Source: Prochlorococcus sp. AG-424-P18 (GTDB lineage Bacteria > Cyanobacteriota > Cyanobacteriia > PCC-6307 > Cyanobiaceae). Taken from it: a stretch of DNA of 58,253 nucleotides. The notes beneath the pieces are model-generated. The model made no database searches, was not told the origin of the DNA, and worked only from the letters and a program-made list of their open reading frames with translations. Positions 13,017-20,541 of this stretch are shown one piece after another (the first letter of the stretch is position 1; each line of letters begins with the position of its first letter). The position numbers were made by a program, and so were the translations under genes. The DNA is taken from positions 1 to 58,253 of the forward strand of contig QCNJ01000010.1 in NCBI GenBank assembly GCA_003213235.1, in the 5' to 3' direction.

Positions 13017-14222
13017 TTAAAAAGAACTCGATTTTTTTAAAAAATAGATTCCACCTCCAAGAGAAATTAAGACAGGTAACCATGCAGCAAAAATTGGAGG
13101 CAAAATACCTTTTACTCCGAACGAACTAAATATAAATGACATTACATAATAAATTAATATAAGAATTACGCTCAATCCAAATCCCTGACTTTTTGAAGAT
13201 CTTAAATTAGATTTAGACCCCAGACTGCTACCTATTAAACCAAATACTAAGCATGCACAAGGAAGAGTAAATTTTTCTTGTATACGGACTTGAATCCTTC
13301 TTATTTCTTTTAAGTTTCCAGTCTTTTTATATATTTTTTCTGCTTTTAAAGCTTGTTTTAAAGTCATTTCAGTAGCATCTCTTGGCACTTTAGCTAACTC
13401 CAAAGGCCCCTCATCAAATGGATATGTATATTCCTTAAATTGAATATTTGTAGTTTGTCCGCTTGGAGCGACTGATATAATGCTTCCTTCGGAAAATATC
13501 CAAGAAGAGCTTTTTTTGTCAAATCTTCCAGTTCTTGCCTTTAAGATTTGTTGAAAATCTTCTCTAGCAAAATCTAATAATGTAACCCCTTTCATAATGT
13601 CGTTTTCATACCTTGAAGCATAAAAAATATGAGTAAGTAAAGTATTTGCTGTAGTTGGCTTTTTAGTTGATGCATTGATTCTAGAGCCATATCTTGCAAA
13701 CATAATGTTATCTTTTCCCGCTTCGCTGCTAAAAGAGCTACCTATCCCTGATCTTAATGTTGTTTCAGCCAACTTGTTACTGGAAGGAACTAAATTATCA
13801 TTAAAGTAAAAAGTTAATCCAGTCATAAATATAGAGAGAGCAATAGCTGGAGAAATAATACGTGAAGTTTTTATGCCTAAAGATTTCAAAGCTAATAATT
13901 CAGAATTGCTTGATAATTTTCCATAGGCTAATAATGTAGAAAGCAAAACTGCCATTGGGAATGACAAAACTAAAAAGCTAGGCAAACTAAAAAAAAGAAC
14001 TTTTAAAGCTAAAAATAGAGGTAAACCAAATTCAACAATTTTTCTAATGAGATCGAACATTACCCCAACAGATAATGAAATAACAGTAAATGCAGAAATT
14101 GCAAATATCATAGGAGGGATGATTTGACCTAATAACCATCTATCTATTAAAGGTATTGAATACCAGGGCGCAATAATTTTATTGAGAGCTTTGTTAATTA
14201 CTAGCTGATTAGAAAGTTTCAA
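13017..14222 (-). CDS. LptF/LptG (YjgP/YjgQ) family permease
   Basis: A 401-residue inner-membrane protein with the family layout: three membrane helices at the N-terminus (about residues 28-125), a periplasmic domain (about 130-310) and three C-terminal helices. The N-terminal PLIDRWLLGQIIPPMIFA and C-terminal KSQGFGLSVILILIYYVM match the family. These permeases work with LptB to move lipopolysaccharide-like lipids to the outer membrane. lpxC is also in this window (57600). Function is well supported at family level. Confidence 0.9.
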   Translation of the reverse strand: MKLSNQLVINKALNKIIAPWYSIPLIDRWLLGQIIPPMIFAISAFTVISLSVGVMFDLIRKIVEFGLPLFLALKVLFFSLPSFLVLSFPMAVLLSTLLAYGKLSSNSELLALKSLGIKTSRIISPAIALSIFMTGLTFYFNDNLVPSSNKLAETTLRSGIGSSFSSEAGKDNIMFARYGSRINASTKKPTTANTLLTHIFYASRYENDIMKGVTLLDFAREDFQQILKARTGRFDKKSSSWIFSEGSIISVAPSGQTTNIQFKEYTYPFDEGPLELAKVPRDATEMTLKQALKAEKIYKKTGNLKEIRRIQVRIQEKFTLPCACLVFGLIGSSLGSKSNLRSSKSQGFGLSVILILIYYVMSFIFSSFGVKGILPPIFAAWLPVLISLGGGIYFLKKSSSF

Positions 14223-14396
14223 AAGAAATTTATTTAATTTGTACTGTCTTTTCCCGCATTATAAAATATGAATGATGTATGAACCAAAATAAAATTTGTA
14301 TGAAAAGAAAAATTTAATTTACCAATGTTCAAAAAAATAGTTTTTTACTTGCAGTAAAACAAAAAATTTGGTTTCTTAAAAAGAAAGGGGTTAGTA

Positions 14397-14516
14397 ATGA
14401 AAAATAAAACTTTCATATACGAATGCAATTGCATACACTGCCAACAAAAACTTAATCAAATTAATAATGCAAAGCTATTTTGGGAAAAATTAATTTTGAG
14501 AAAAAAGTTGGTATAG
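14397..14516 (+). CDS. Cys-rich microprotein, 39 aa
   Basis: MKNKTFIYECNCIHCQQKLN followed by a basic helix ending LRKKLV. C-x-C-x2-C (ECNCIHC) suggests metal binding. An AAAGGGG site lies six bases before the ATG. Not recognised. Confidence 0.55.
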   Translation: MKNKTFIYECNCIHCQQKLNQINNAKLFWEKLILRKKLV

Positions 14517-14650
14517 TTTCTCTACTAAATTCTCTAAGTTTTAAACTACATTACATTAAAGTACTTTCTTAAAGTCTATTATTTTCAGTAAAACAAATAA
14601 CTTGAACGAATTCTAAATCTTAAGTATCAAGCTTATTTAGAATAATGATA

Positions 14651-14752
14651 TTATTTCACCTTTTGATTTTTTTTGTAGATAATATTTTCTCGATTTAAAA
14701 GAAAAAGGATAATCAAAATACAAGATGGTATGAGAATAAAATCTAAAGACAT
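14651..14752 (-). CDS. Membrane microprotein, 33 aa
   Basis: MSLDFILIPSCILIILFLLN then a polar tail RENIIYKKNQKVK: one membrane helix and a basic end. The start MSL and layout resemble the 19196-19327 peptide. No clear ribosome site. Confidence 0.5.
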   Translation of the reverse strand: MSLDFILIPSCILIILFLLNRENIIYKKNQKVK

Positions 14753-14887
14753 AAATTTTGTTCAGTCTATTATCTATTTAGCAAATATATAAATCTTTGA
14801 CTTTAGTTATTTATCTTAAAGATTTAATTTAATAGGTAAAAAAAATATATCTATTATTGGTATTTTATCTTGCTTTTAAAATTGAAA

Positions 14888-14959
14888 GAGCCTGCAAGTA
14901 TCCCACTGGCAAGCTCATGACGACTTAGTTAATTCAGATTTCTGACTTAACCAGCTAAG
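14888..14959. ncRNA. Candidate structured RNA, two hairpins
   Basis: Hairpin 1: GAGC-c-TGC (14888-14895) with GCA-a-GCTC (14909-14916). Hairpin 2: CTTAG-TTAA-t-TCAG (14924-14937) with CTGA-c-TTAA-ccag-CTAAG (14942-14959), 13 base pairs with one mismatch and one bulge. This block is more GC-rich than the surrounding 450 gene-free bases (14753-15203). No intrinsic terminator was seen on either side, so strand and ends are open. Confidence 0.4.
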
Positions 14960-15203
14960 CACTTCCTAAATGCTTTAAATATTCTACTAAGTAAAATTAC
15001 TTACTGTGAGTATAAATGCTTATTTATTATGATTGATTGCGTATTTGATAAAAAGTGATTTTTTATAAGTGGCTTGTTAATTTTTTAAATAGAAATGTCA
15101 CATATTGACCAATAATATAAATTATCAGAATTAAATTATTGCAGATTTTGGTTTACATAAATTAATATTTATGTTACTTTAGTTAACAATTAATATCTTT
15201 TAA

Positions 15204-15410
15204 ATGTCAAATACAGGAGTTACTACAGAATCAGGTGGAAGGCAGAATATGTTCCCATCAGAAACTAGGCCTTATATTGATGATACTGTTTCTTACGATG
15301 GATATCCTCAAAATGCAGAAAAAGTAAACGGCAGATGGGCTATGGTTGGTTTCGTTGCTTTATTAGGTGCCTATGTAACGACTGGACAGATCATACCAGG
15401 AATTTTTTAG
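15204..15410 (+). CDS. hli: High-light-inducible protein (Hlip), 68 aa
   Basis: The C-terminal half carries the single chlorophyll-a/b-binding-type helix: EKVNGRWAMVGFVALLGAYV (residues about 39-58), then TTGQIIPGIF. E-x-x-N-x-R is the chlorophyll-binding signature. The N-terminal 38 residues are polar and unique to this copy. Hlips sit in the thylakoid and bind chlorophyll and carotenoid during high-light or other stress. Two further copies lie at 16023-16270. Confidence 0.95.
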   Translation: MSNTGVTTESGGRQNMFPSETRPYIDDTVSYDGYPQNAEKVNGRWAMVGFVALLGAYVTTGQIIPGIF

Positions 15411-15485
15411 TTTCTAAGTAACGGTTTCAATAAACTTGTTGTTTGAGCTTTACTATTTAACACTTTTAAACGAAGAATTTAGATT

Positions 15486-15614
15486 TTATTGTAAATTTGA
15501 AAATAAGAAAAACCAAATAAAAGTTACGGCATTCAAGCTAAATATTATTCCCATAAATATATATGCAAACTTTTTGCCAATAAATGCTGTTTCTGGTTCA
15601 AGCTTTACTCTCAT
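15486..15614 (-). CDS. Membrane microprotein, 42 aa
   Basis: MRVKLEPETAFIGKKFAYIF, then a hydrophobic stretch to the C-terminus (MGIIFSLNAVTFIWFFLF). An AGAGGA ribosome site lies five bases before the ATG. The frame opposite it is also open but lacks a start signal. It lies between hli genes and may act in the thylakoid membrane (inference). Confidence 0.65.
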   Translation of the reverse strand: MRVKLEPETAFIGKKFAYIFMGIIFSLNAVTFIWFFLFSNLQ

Positions 15615-15761
15615 TAAATCCTCTAATTATCTTGATAAAGATAGCATCAATTAAAGAATAAATTAAAGTTTTAAAGGAGAAAAATAATCAAATTAATATT
15701 TCTTTTAAAATGTTTTTAAAATTAATAATATTCCTTGTTCAGCTTTCTAGGAGAAATAATT

Positions 15762-15818
15762 ATGTTTTTTATATTGTTACTAATAAACTTTATTTTGATT
15801 TGTTTCCCAAGGATATGA
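15762..15818 (+). CDS. Possible membrane microprotein, 18 aa
   Basis: MFFILLLINFILICFPRI: a single short hydrophobic helix. A good AGGAG lies eight bases before the ATG, the main reason to list it. Confidence 0.35.
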   Translation: MFFILLLINFILICFPRI

Positions 15819-15964
15819 ATTACAAAAATTAACAAAAAAACTTCGAATCTATTTTTTGAAATGAGATTGTTTTTTAATGCTTATTTTTAACATTCTTTCT
15901 TGTTGCAAATAGAATTTTTCAGACCTTAATCAATAATGACCATTTATTAAAAAAAATTTCCATT

Positions 15965-15997
15965 AAAAAAGCCTAATTTAGATTAAAATCAGGCTTT
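15965..15997 (-). terminator. Intrinsic terminator after the hli pair
   Basis: On the minus strand AAAGCCT (15997-15991) pairs with AGGCTTT (15974-15968) and is followed by more T. It lies 26 bases after the stop of the second hli gene. Confidence 0.85.
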
Positions 15998-16022
15998 GTT
16001 ATGAAAATAAAAAAAATTTATG

Positions 16023-16163
16023 TTAGATAAAACCAGGAATGATTTGACCTGTAGTTAAATATGCTCCAACTAAAGCAACAAAACCTAACATTGCGAATCT
16101 ACCGTTAAGCTTTTCAGCAACGATTTTTTCTTTTTCAACTATTTTTGGCTCGTTATTTTTCAT
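16023..16163 (-). CDS. hli: High-light-inducible protein, 46 aa
   Basis: MKNNEPKIVEKEKIVAEKLN, then GRFAMLGFVALVGAYLTTGQ and IIPGFI. E-K-L-N-G-R is the chlorophyll-binding signature. I chose the ATG at 16163 because the longer open frame upstream runs through the preceding hli gene in another frame. Its ATG shares one base with that gene's TAA (TAATG), so the two are translationally coupled. Confidence 0.95.
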   Translation of the reverse strand: MKNNEPKIVEKEKIVAEKLNGRFAMLGFVALVGAYLTTGQIIPGFI

Positions 16164-16270
16164 TAGAACCATCCAGGGATGATTTGGCCTGTTGTGACAT
16201 AGGCACCAACTGCAGCAACAAAACCTAACATTGCTGCCCAACCATTAAAACGTTCTGCTTCTGGAGTCAT
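16163..16270 (-). CDS. hli: Minimal high-light-inducible protein, 35 aa
   Basis: MTPEAERFNGWAAMLGFVAA, then VGAYVTTGQIIPGWF. The whole protein is little more than the pigment-binding helix. The signature reads E-R-F-N-G-W: the Arg usually following the Asn is Trp here, while its two neighbours keep Arg. Such short Hlips occur in Prochlorococcus and its phages. First gene of the coupled pair. Confidence 0.92.
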   Translation of the reverse strand: MTPEAERFNGWAAMLGFVAAVGAYVTTGQIIPGWF

Positions 16271-16510
16271 TTTTTTAAATAATTTGTAAACAAATATAAC
16301 ATATTTATTTAATAATGTAAAGAAACTGAGAGATTATTCCTTGGTTTATTAGGAAAAGTTAAAAACTGCTACATTTATGTGTCGAAATATACCTTATAGG
16401 TGTTTTATTTTTTGTTCTGATTTTTTTAATTTCGAAAAAAATATAAGCTTTTCACCTTTTTTTAAGAATATCCTCATTTAAAGGTAATTTAAATTAGTAT
16501 ATTCCTGGGG

Positions 16511-16543
16511 GTCAGCTAGTAGGGATACAGGCTGACTCTTTTT
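16511..16543 (+). terminator. Intrinsic terminator with no evident gene before it
   Basis: GTCAGC (16511-16516) pairs with GCTGAC (16531-16536), followed by TCTTTTTT. There is no plus-strand gene in the 500 bases upstream, so the hairpin may end a small RNA starting in the 16300-16500 region, opposite to or just before the hli promoter. Confidence 0.7.
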
Positions 16544-16625
16544 TGAGAATTTTTTGTTTTTGACTAAAATAGTTTTTTAAAATTCAAATAATTGCTATTA
16601 ATAAATTAGATATATATAGGAATTA

Positions 16626-16790
16626 ATGTCATTTGCGACTTACTACATGCATTTAATTTTTGGAAGGATTCCTTCTCTTATAAGTTCTGATTTAATACTT
16701 TATATCTTGCCTGCTCTTTCAATTTTAATATTATTCTTTAGCCTTAATATAATGTTTTTCAAGACTCCTAAATTGAGAAAGGTTAAATAA
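16626..16790 (+). CDS. Membrane microprotein, 54 aa
   Basis: MSFATYYMHLIFGRIPSLIS, then a membrane helix (about residues 22-47) and a basic end KTPKLRKVK. It precedes the DUF938 methyltransferase by 50 bases on the same strand. Not recognised. Confidence 0.6.
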   Translation: MSFATYYMHLIFGRIPSLISSDLILYILPALSILILFFSLNIMFFKTPKLRKVK

Positions 16791-16840
16791 CCAAAGATTG
16801 TATAATTATTCTTTTAACTGATGTGCCCAGTTTTTAAATT

Positions 16841-17458
16841 TTGGATAATAGACTTTTTTTTTCGGCAACTCAAAGAAATAGAGACTGCATTGGTGATGTA
16901 CTATCCAGAATTTTAAAAAAAGGTTCAGTATTGGAAATCGGAAGTGGCAGCGGTGAACATGGAGTGGTTTTTCAAAAACGTTTTCCTGGAATAATTTGGC
17001 AAACAAGTGACCCAGAGTTAGTGCATAGAAAAAGCATAAGTTCTTGGATTGAGTATGAGGACTTAAATAAGAAGATGCCCCAACCTCTTGAGATTGATGT
17101 AGAAAAAATTCCTTGGAAAATTCCATTAGGATTAGCTAATTCTTTGCAAGGGATAGTCTCGATAAATATGATTCATGTTGCACAGTGGTCTTGTACTGTA
17201 GCACTCTTTAGAGAGTCAGGAAAATTACTCAATAAGGGGCAATTTTTGATTTTGTATGGGCCATTTAAAATTTGTAATAAGCATACAAGTGAAAGTAATT
17301 ATTTTTTTGATAATTCATTAAAAATGCAAAATGATCTTTGGGGTATTAAAAATCTTGAGGAAGTTTGTGATGAGAGTAAGAAAAATGGTTTTATTCAAGA
17401 GGATATTATTAGTATGCCTGCAAATAATTTTTCAATAATTTACAGAAAAGTTTCTTGA
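16841..17458 (+). CDS. DUF938 SAM-dependent methyltransferase
   Basis: A 205-residue Rossmann methyltransferase. The N-terminus RLFFSATQRNRDCI is the DUF938 entry motif, followed by the SAM-binding VLEIGSGSGEHGVVF (residues about 30-44), WQTSDPE and VSINMIHVAQWS, then LYGPFK. DUF938 members include human METTL26; the substrate is unknown. TTG start, chosen because no ATG or GTG is in range and the DUF938 start is intact. Confidence 0.88.
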   Translation: MDNRLFFSATQRNRDCIGDVLSRILKKGSVLEIGSGSGEHGVVFQKRFPGIIWQTSDPELVHRKSISSWIEYEDLNKKMPQPLEIDVEKIPWKIPLGLANSLQGIVSINMIHVAQWSCTVALFRESGKLLNKGQFLILYGPFKICNKHTSESNYFFDNSLKMQNDLWGIKNLEEVCDESKKNGFIQEDIISMPANNFSIIYRKVS

Positions 17459-17509
17459 TAAGGCAAATATAAATATCAATAAGTTTTTAAAATTAATCAA
17501 ATAAAATGT

Positions 17510-17671
17510 TCAGCCTGATAGTTTTTTGCTCCATTCTTTATGCTTTTGATCTAAATCTGAAATTTTTTCGCTTAAATTTAATTGTCTTTCTAATAATTCA
17601 ACTTTTGTAAGTGTTATTTTTTCTGAATAAAATTTAATTGGCTGTTTACCATACAAATTGTCGCCACTCAT
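17510..17671 (-). CDS. Helical microprotein, 53 aa
   Basis: MSGDNLYGKQPIKFYSEKIT, then a long heptad-like helix (KVELLERQLNLSEKISDLDQKHKEW written as two parts: KVELLERQLNL and SEKISDLDQKH). Soluble coiled coil, convergent with DUF938. Not recognised. Confidence 0.6.
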   Translation of the reverse strand: MSGDNLYGKQPIKFYSEKITLTKVELLERQLNLSEKISDLDQKHKEWSKKLSG

Positions 17672-17787
17672 AGGATCAATGAATTTTAAGTATTATCTAA
17701 GATGAAAAATTTGTTATTGCTAATTCTTTTATATTATTTTCCAATTTGCGTAAATTAATGTGATAAAGAATTGATGCTTATTGTGTT

Positions 17788-18954
17788 TTAATCCTCCATT
17801 TTGTATGAAGATTGCCATATATATCTTCCTCTCTTAATGTCTGACTCAACAGCAACGCAATTGCAAGCAATATTCCACAGAGCTTTGTGTATTGGATCAG
17901 GATTAAAAAGATATCCTTTTTTAAAGGCTTTTTTAATTAAGACAGTTGCCTTTTTTGCATGATAATGAGGGATTGTTGGAAATACATGATGAACGACATG
18001 GCTAGAGCCTATATTATGGTGAAGAAAATTAAGAACTCTACCGTAAGGCCTGTCAATAGATAGAAATGCCCCTCTCATAAAGGAAAATTCCGTATTTGAA
18101 AGATGAGGTACATCTGAATCTGTATGATGAAGCCATGTATAAACTACTAGCCAACAATTAACCACTAATAAAGGACCAAAATACAGAGAAATTACAGGAA
18201 ATAATCCATACTTAAAGACTAAACAAACTATCCCCACTAATGTAAAACCTACACCAATATCTGATATCCAAACTTTCTTGGCCCATATTGATGGCCATAA
18301 TGCTTTAGAAAATGGTTTAATAGGCCAAAAATGATTTGAAGTGCCATATTTAACACCTCCTGTACTCCCCGTAAGTAAATAAGCAGGCCAGCCAAATATT
18401 AGATGTAAAACAAGTTGAAGAATTCCATAATTTTTCTTACCTAAGGAATTTGAAAAATGTAATTCTTTTTCTCCGCCAACTTTTTCTGTAACTCCATTAC
18501 CTTTAATGACTAAAGGGACGTGAGTTTCTCCATTGGTTATGTTATTTGTGAATCGATGATGAATTGCATGAGAACGCTGCCAAGAAAAATAAGGCACTAA
18601 AAGTAATGAATGTAGTAAATAACCAGTTATAGATTCCAATGTCTTGTTTTTTGAGAATGCTCCATGCCCACATTCATGGGCAATTACCCAGAATCCCATT
18701 GCAGTGGTACCTGATAGTAATGCATAAATAATCCAAATTGGGATCATTTTTGGGGTAAATGGAATAGATAACCCTATCGCAACCACTAATGATTGAATTA
18801 AAGCTGATTGCAAAAGATACCTCAAAGAAGTTTTGGTATTGCACTTGAAGTAGTGATCTGGGATAACATCCTGAAATTCTTTAATGCTTGGAATATCTTT
18901 ATCCTCTATTTCAAGCGCTTGGCCTTTAAGACCTGAAAATTTTATATTACTCAA
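17788..18954 (-). CDS. desA: Acyl-lipid desaturase, delta-12 type
   Basis: A 388-residue membrane di-iron enzyme. Three histidine boxes are intact: HECGH at 93-97, HAIHH at 129-133 and HVVHH near 318. The C-terminal box and the PHYHA segment fit plant/cyanobacterial omega-6 (delta-12) desaturases, which put the second double bond into C18 or C16 acyl chains of thylakoid lipids using ferredoxin. petF is in the window at 43056. The delta-12 assignment rests on general resemblance; other regiospecificity is possible. Confidence 0.88.
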   Translation of the reverse strand: MSNIKFSGLKGQALEIEDKDIPSIKEFQDVIPDHYFKCNTKTSLRYLLQSALIQSLVVAIGLSIPFTPKMIPIWIIYALLSGTTAMGFWVIAHECGHGAFSKNKTLESITGYLLHSLLLVPYFSWQRSHAIHHRFTNNITNGETHVPLVIKGNGVTEKVGGEKELHFSNSLGKKNYGILQLVLHLIFGWPAYLLTGSTGGVKYGTSNHFWPIKPFSKALWPSIWAKKVWISDIGVGFTLVGIVCLVFKYGLFPVISLYFGPLLVVNCWLVVYTWLHHTDSDVPHLSNTEFSFMRGAFLSIDRPYGRVLNFLHHNIGSSHVVHHVFPTIPHYHAKKATVLIKKAFKKGYLFNPDPIHKALWNIACNCVAVESDIKRGRYIWQSSYKMED

Positions 18955-19195
18955 ATTTTTTGGTTAAGAATTTTGTTAAATAAAAGTGAATTTATACATT
19001 CTATTATCCATCACGAGATCTCATAATTGAAAGAATTTATAATATTTTTTTTGATAAAGTTTTTGTGATTTGAATTTCAGCTTAAAAAATCTATTTATGC
19101 CAAAAATTTTTTATTTTATTTTTTTATTGCAATCTTATTAATTATTTCTTTTTTTTATGCTGATTGCCTTTGCTATTATTTAAAGCTTAATTAAT

Positions 19196-19327
19196 TTAAA
19201 GACCGCGTATATACCTTTTAGGTAAACCAGATTGTTTACGTGGCTTTACTAAAATAGGTAAGACAATAACTCCTACCGTAAAAAGACAGATAGGAGCAAC
19301 TACCATCAATATAGATTCAAGAGACAT
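19196..19327 (-). CDS. Membrane microprotein, 43 aa
   Basis: MSLESILMVVAPICLFTVGV followed by IVLPILVKPRKQSGLPKRYI and RGL: one N-terminal membrane helix and a basic, Pro-containing tail. The well-formed layout resembles small subunits of photosynthetic or NDH complexes, but I cannot name it. Confidence 0.65.
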   Translation of the reverse strand: MSLESILMVVAPICLFTVGVIVLPILVKPRKQSGLPKRYIRGL

Positions 19328-19518
19328 GAATAATTTTTTAAAATTTATTTATAGATAGCAGGATTTTTTTTTAAAGTCATGCGTATTTATATCTATTTTG
19401 TGAGAATAGGTTCAAAATTTTTATAAATTATTAAGTAAAAAAGAAAAAAAGATTAAAAAAAATCAATTTTTTCATAATTTATCCTATTAATTTAATCATT
19501 CTTTAAAAGAAATTAGTT

Positions 19519-19659
19519 ATGGATCAAGAAAAAAAGTGGATGCTGATGACTTATTATTGTCCAACTCATGGTGATTCAGGTTTAGTAAAACCGATTCAAC
19601 TAACAAAACAAGAAATTAGTAAAACATTCTTAAAAAAAGCTAGATGTTCAAAAAATTAA
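19519..19659 (+). CDS. Microprotein, 46 aa
   Basis: MDQEKKWMLMTYYCPTHGDS, then a basic helical end TKQEISKTFLKKARCSKN. Soluble, with two Cys and a Y-C-P-T-H-G segment that could hold part of a metal site. Not recognised. Confidence 0.6.
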   Translation: MDQEKKWMLMTYYCPTHGDSGLVKPIQLTKQEISKTFLKKARCSKN

Positions 19660-19800
19660 TTTTTTAAAATAAAACCTAAGATATTTTGAAAATGTTCTAA
19701 ATCATAATTCACATCTTGTTAAATAAAATTCATATCTTACAAAAATCCAATAAGCCTCTTTTTTATAAGCAGCATTTGCAAAAATTTTGAAAAGAGATTC

Positions 19801-19953
19801 TTAATTTTGATCAGAATCGCATGTTAATTCACATTGATTAAGTTCATGAGCTGATATCTTGTCTAAAATTCTTAACATATCAATTTCCGAAAGCTCTCCA
19901 TTCGAGTTCCATTTTAAAGTTGTCTTTCTTTGTGGTGAATTTTTTTTATTCAT
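19801..19953 (-). CDS. Cys-motif microprotein, 50 aa
   Basis: A basic start (MNKKNSPQRKTTLKWNSNGE), a helix (SEIDMLRILDKISAHEL) and a C-terminal NQCELTCDSDQN with C-x3-C-D as in the 5417 microprotein. Its start overlaps the last eight bases of the 19946 gene, suggesting coupling. Confidence 0.65.
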   Translation of the reverse strand: MNKKNSPQRKTTLKWNSNGELSEIDMLRILDKISAHELNQCELTCDSDQN

Positions 19954-20104
19954 TTTGATCATCCCCCTTTAAATGAATTTCTAAACAACGTGTAATACAT
20001 TCTTGATGACCATCCACAATACTGCACTCAGTAATACACTCAAAATATGAATTAATAGAATCTATTTCAGTGTTCTGGTTGGTAGAAACAAATGAATCAT
20101 TCAT
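19946..20104 (-). CDS. Twin C-x3-C microprotein, 52 aa
   Basis: MNDSFVSTNQNTEIDSINSY, then FECITECSIVDGHQECITRC: C-x3-C, eight residues, C-x3-C. Twin C-x3-C helices normally form a two-disulfide or metal-bound helical hairpin. I chose the internal ATG at 20104 because the upstream extension (to 20155) is hydrophobic and unlike the rest; the longer form would add a possible signal segment. Confidence 0.6.
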   Translation of the reverse strand: MNDSFVSTNQNTEIDSINSYFECITECSIVDGHQECITRCLEIHLKGDDQNE

Positions 20105-20385
20105 AATATTGTTAAATTTATTTGGAATTGAGATATAGCATGAAATTATGTTCAAAAATTTAATTTATTAAGAGAATTAGAAAAAATAAGTATTATTTAC
20201 TAAGCCTATATTTCACCTGGTTTGCCTTTAAAAAGGTAGTGCTATTCTTGTTTTAAAAGATAACACACTTTTGATTATTTAATATTAATCGTATAAGGTG
20301 ATTTTCCAAAAAAATCAGCATAAAGACTGATTTACTTTTAAGAAATTTAGTTAGATGATAAAAAAGTACACTTTTAGATTTTTAA

Positions 20386-20538
20386 ATGAAATCAGTAATT
20401 AATTGGCTTTCGAAAATGTTAGAGAGTATGGCAAATGCTTTCATGCATCCTTTAAAGAATGACTTGCCTCCATCTATTGGTGCTCATGCATATAGCAGTA
20501 TTCCTCTAAAAAGAAAATTGAGAAGAAGGTTAAATTAG
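20386..20538 (+). CDS. Conserved microprotein, 50 aa
   Basis: MKSVINWLSKMLESMANAFM, then HPLKNDLPPSIGAHAYSSIP and a very basic end LKRKLRRRLN. An amphipathic helix, a Pro-rich centre and an Arg-rich tail. It ends three bases from the convergent desaturase. Looks like a conserved picocyanobacterial protein; role unknown. Confidence 0.65.
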   Translation: MKSVINWLSKMLESMANAFMHPLKNDLPPSIGAHAYSSIPLKRKLRRRLN

Positions 20539-20541
20539 GTA

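Noticed and set aside
15436..15654. Plus-strand open frame of 72 codons after the first hli gene
   Set aside because: The minus strand carries a 42-codon gene with a good ribosome site at the same place.
16023..16241. 72-codon version of the second hli gene
   Set aside because: Its first 26 codons are the other frame of the upstream hli gene and give a Cys/Trp-rich nonsense leader; the ATG at 16163 gives a normal Hlip.
20290..20380. 22-codon minus-strand frame before the 50-residue gene
   Set aside because: No start signal and a poor peptide; probably part of an intergenic promoter region.
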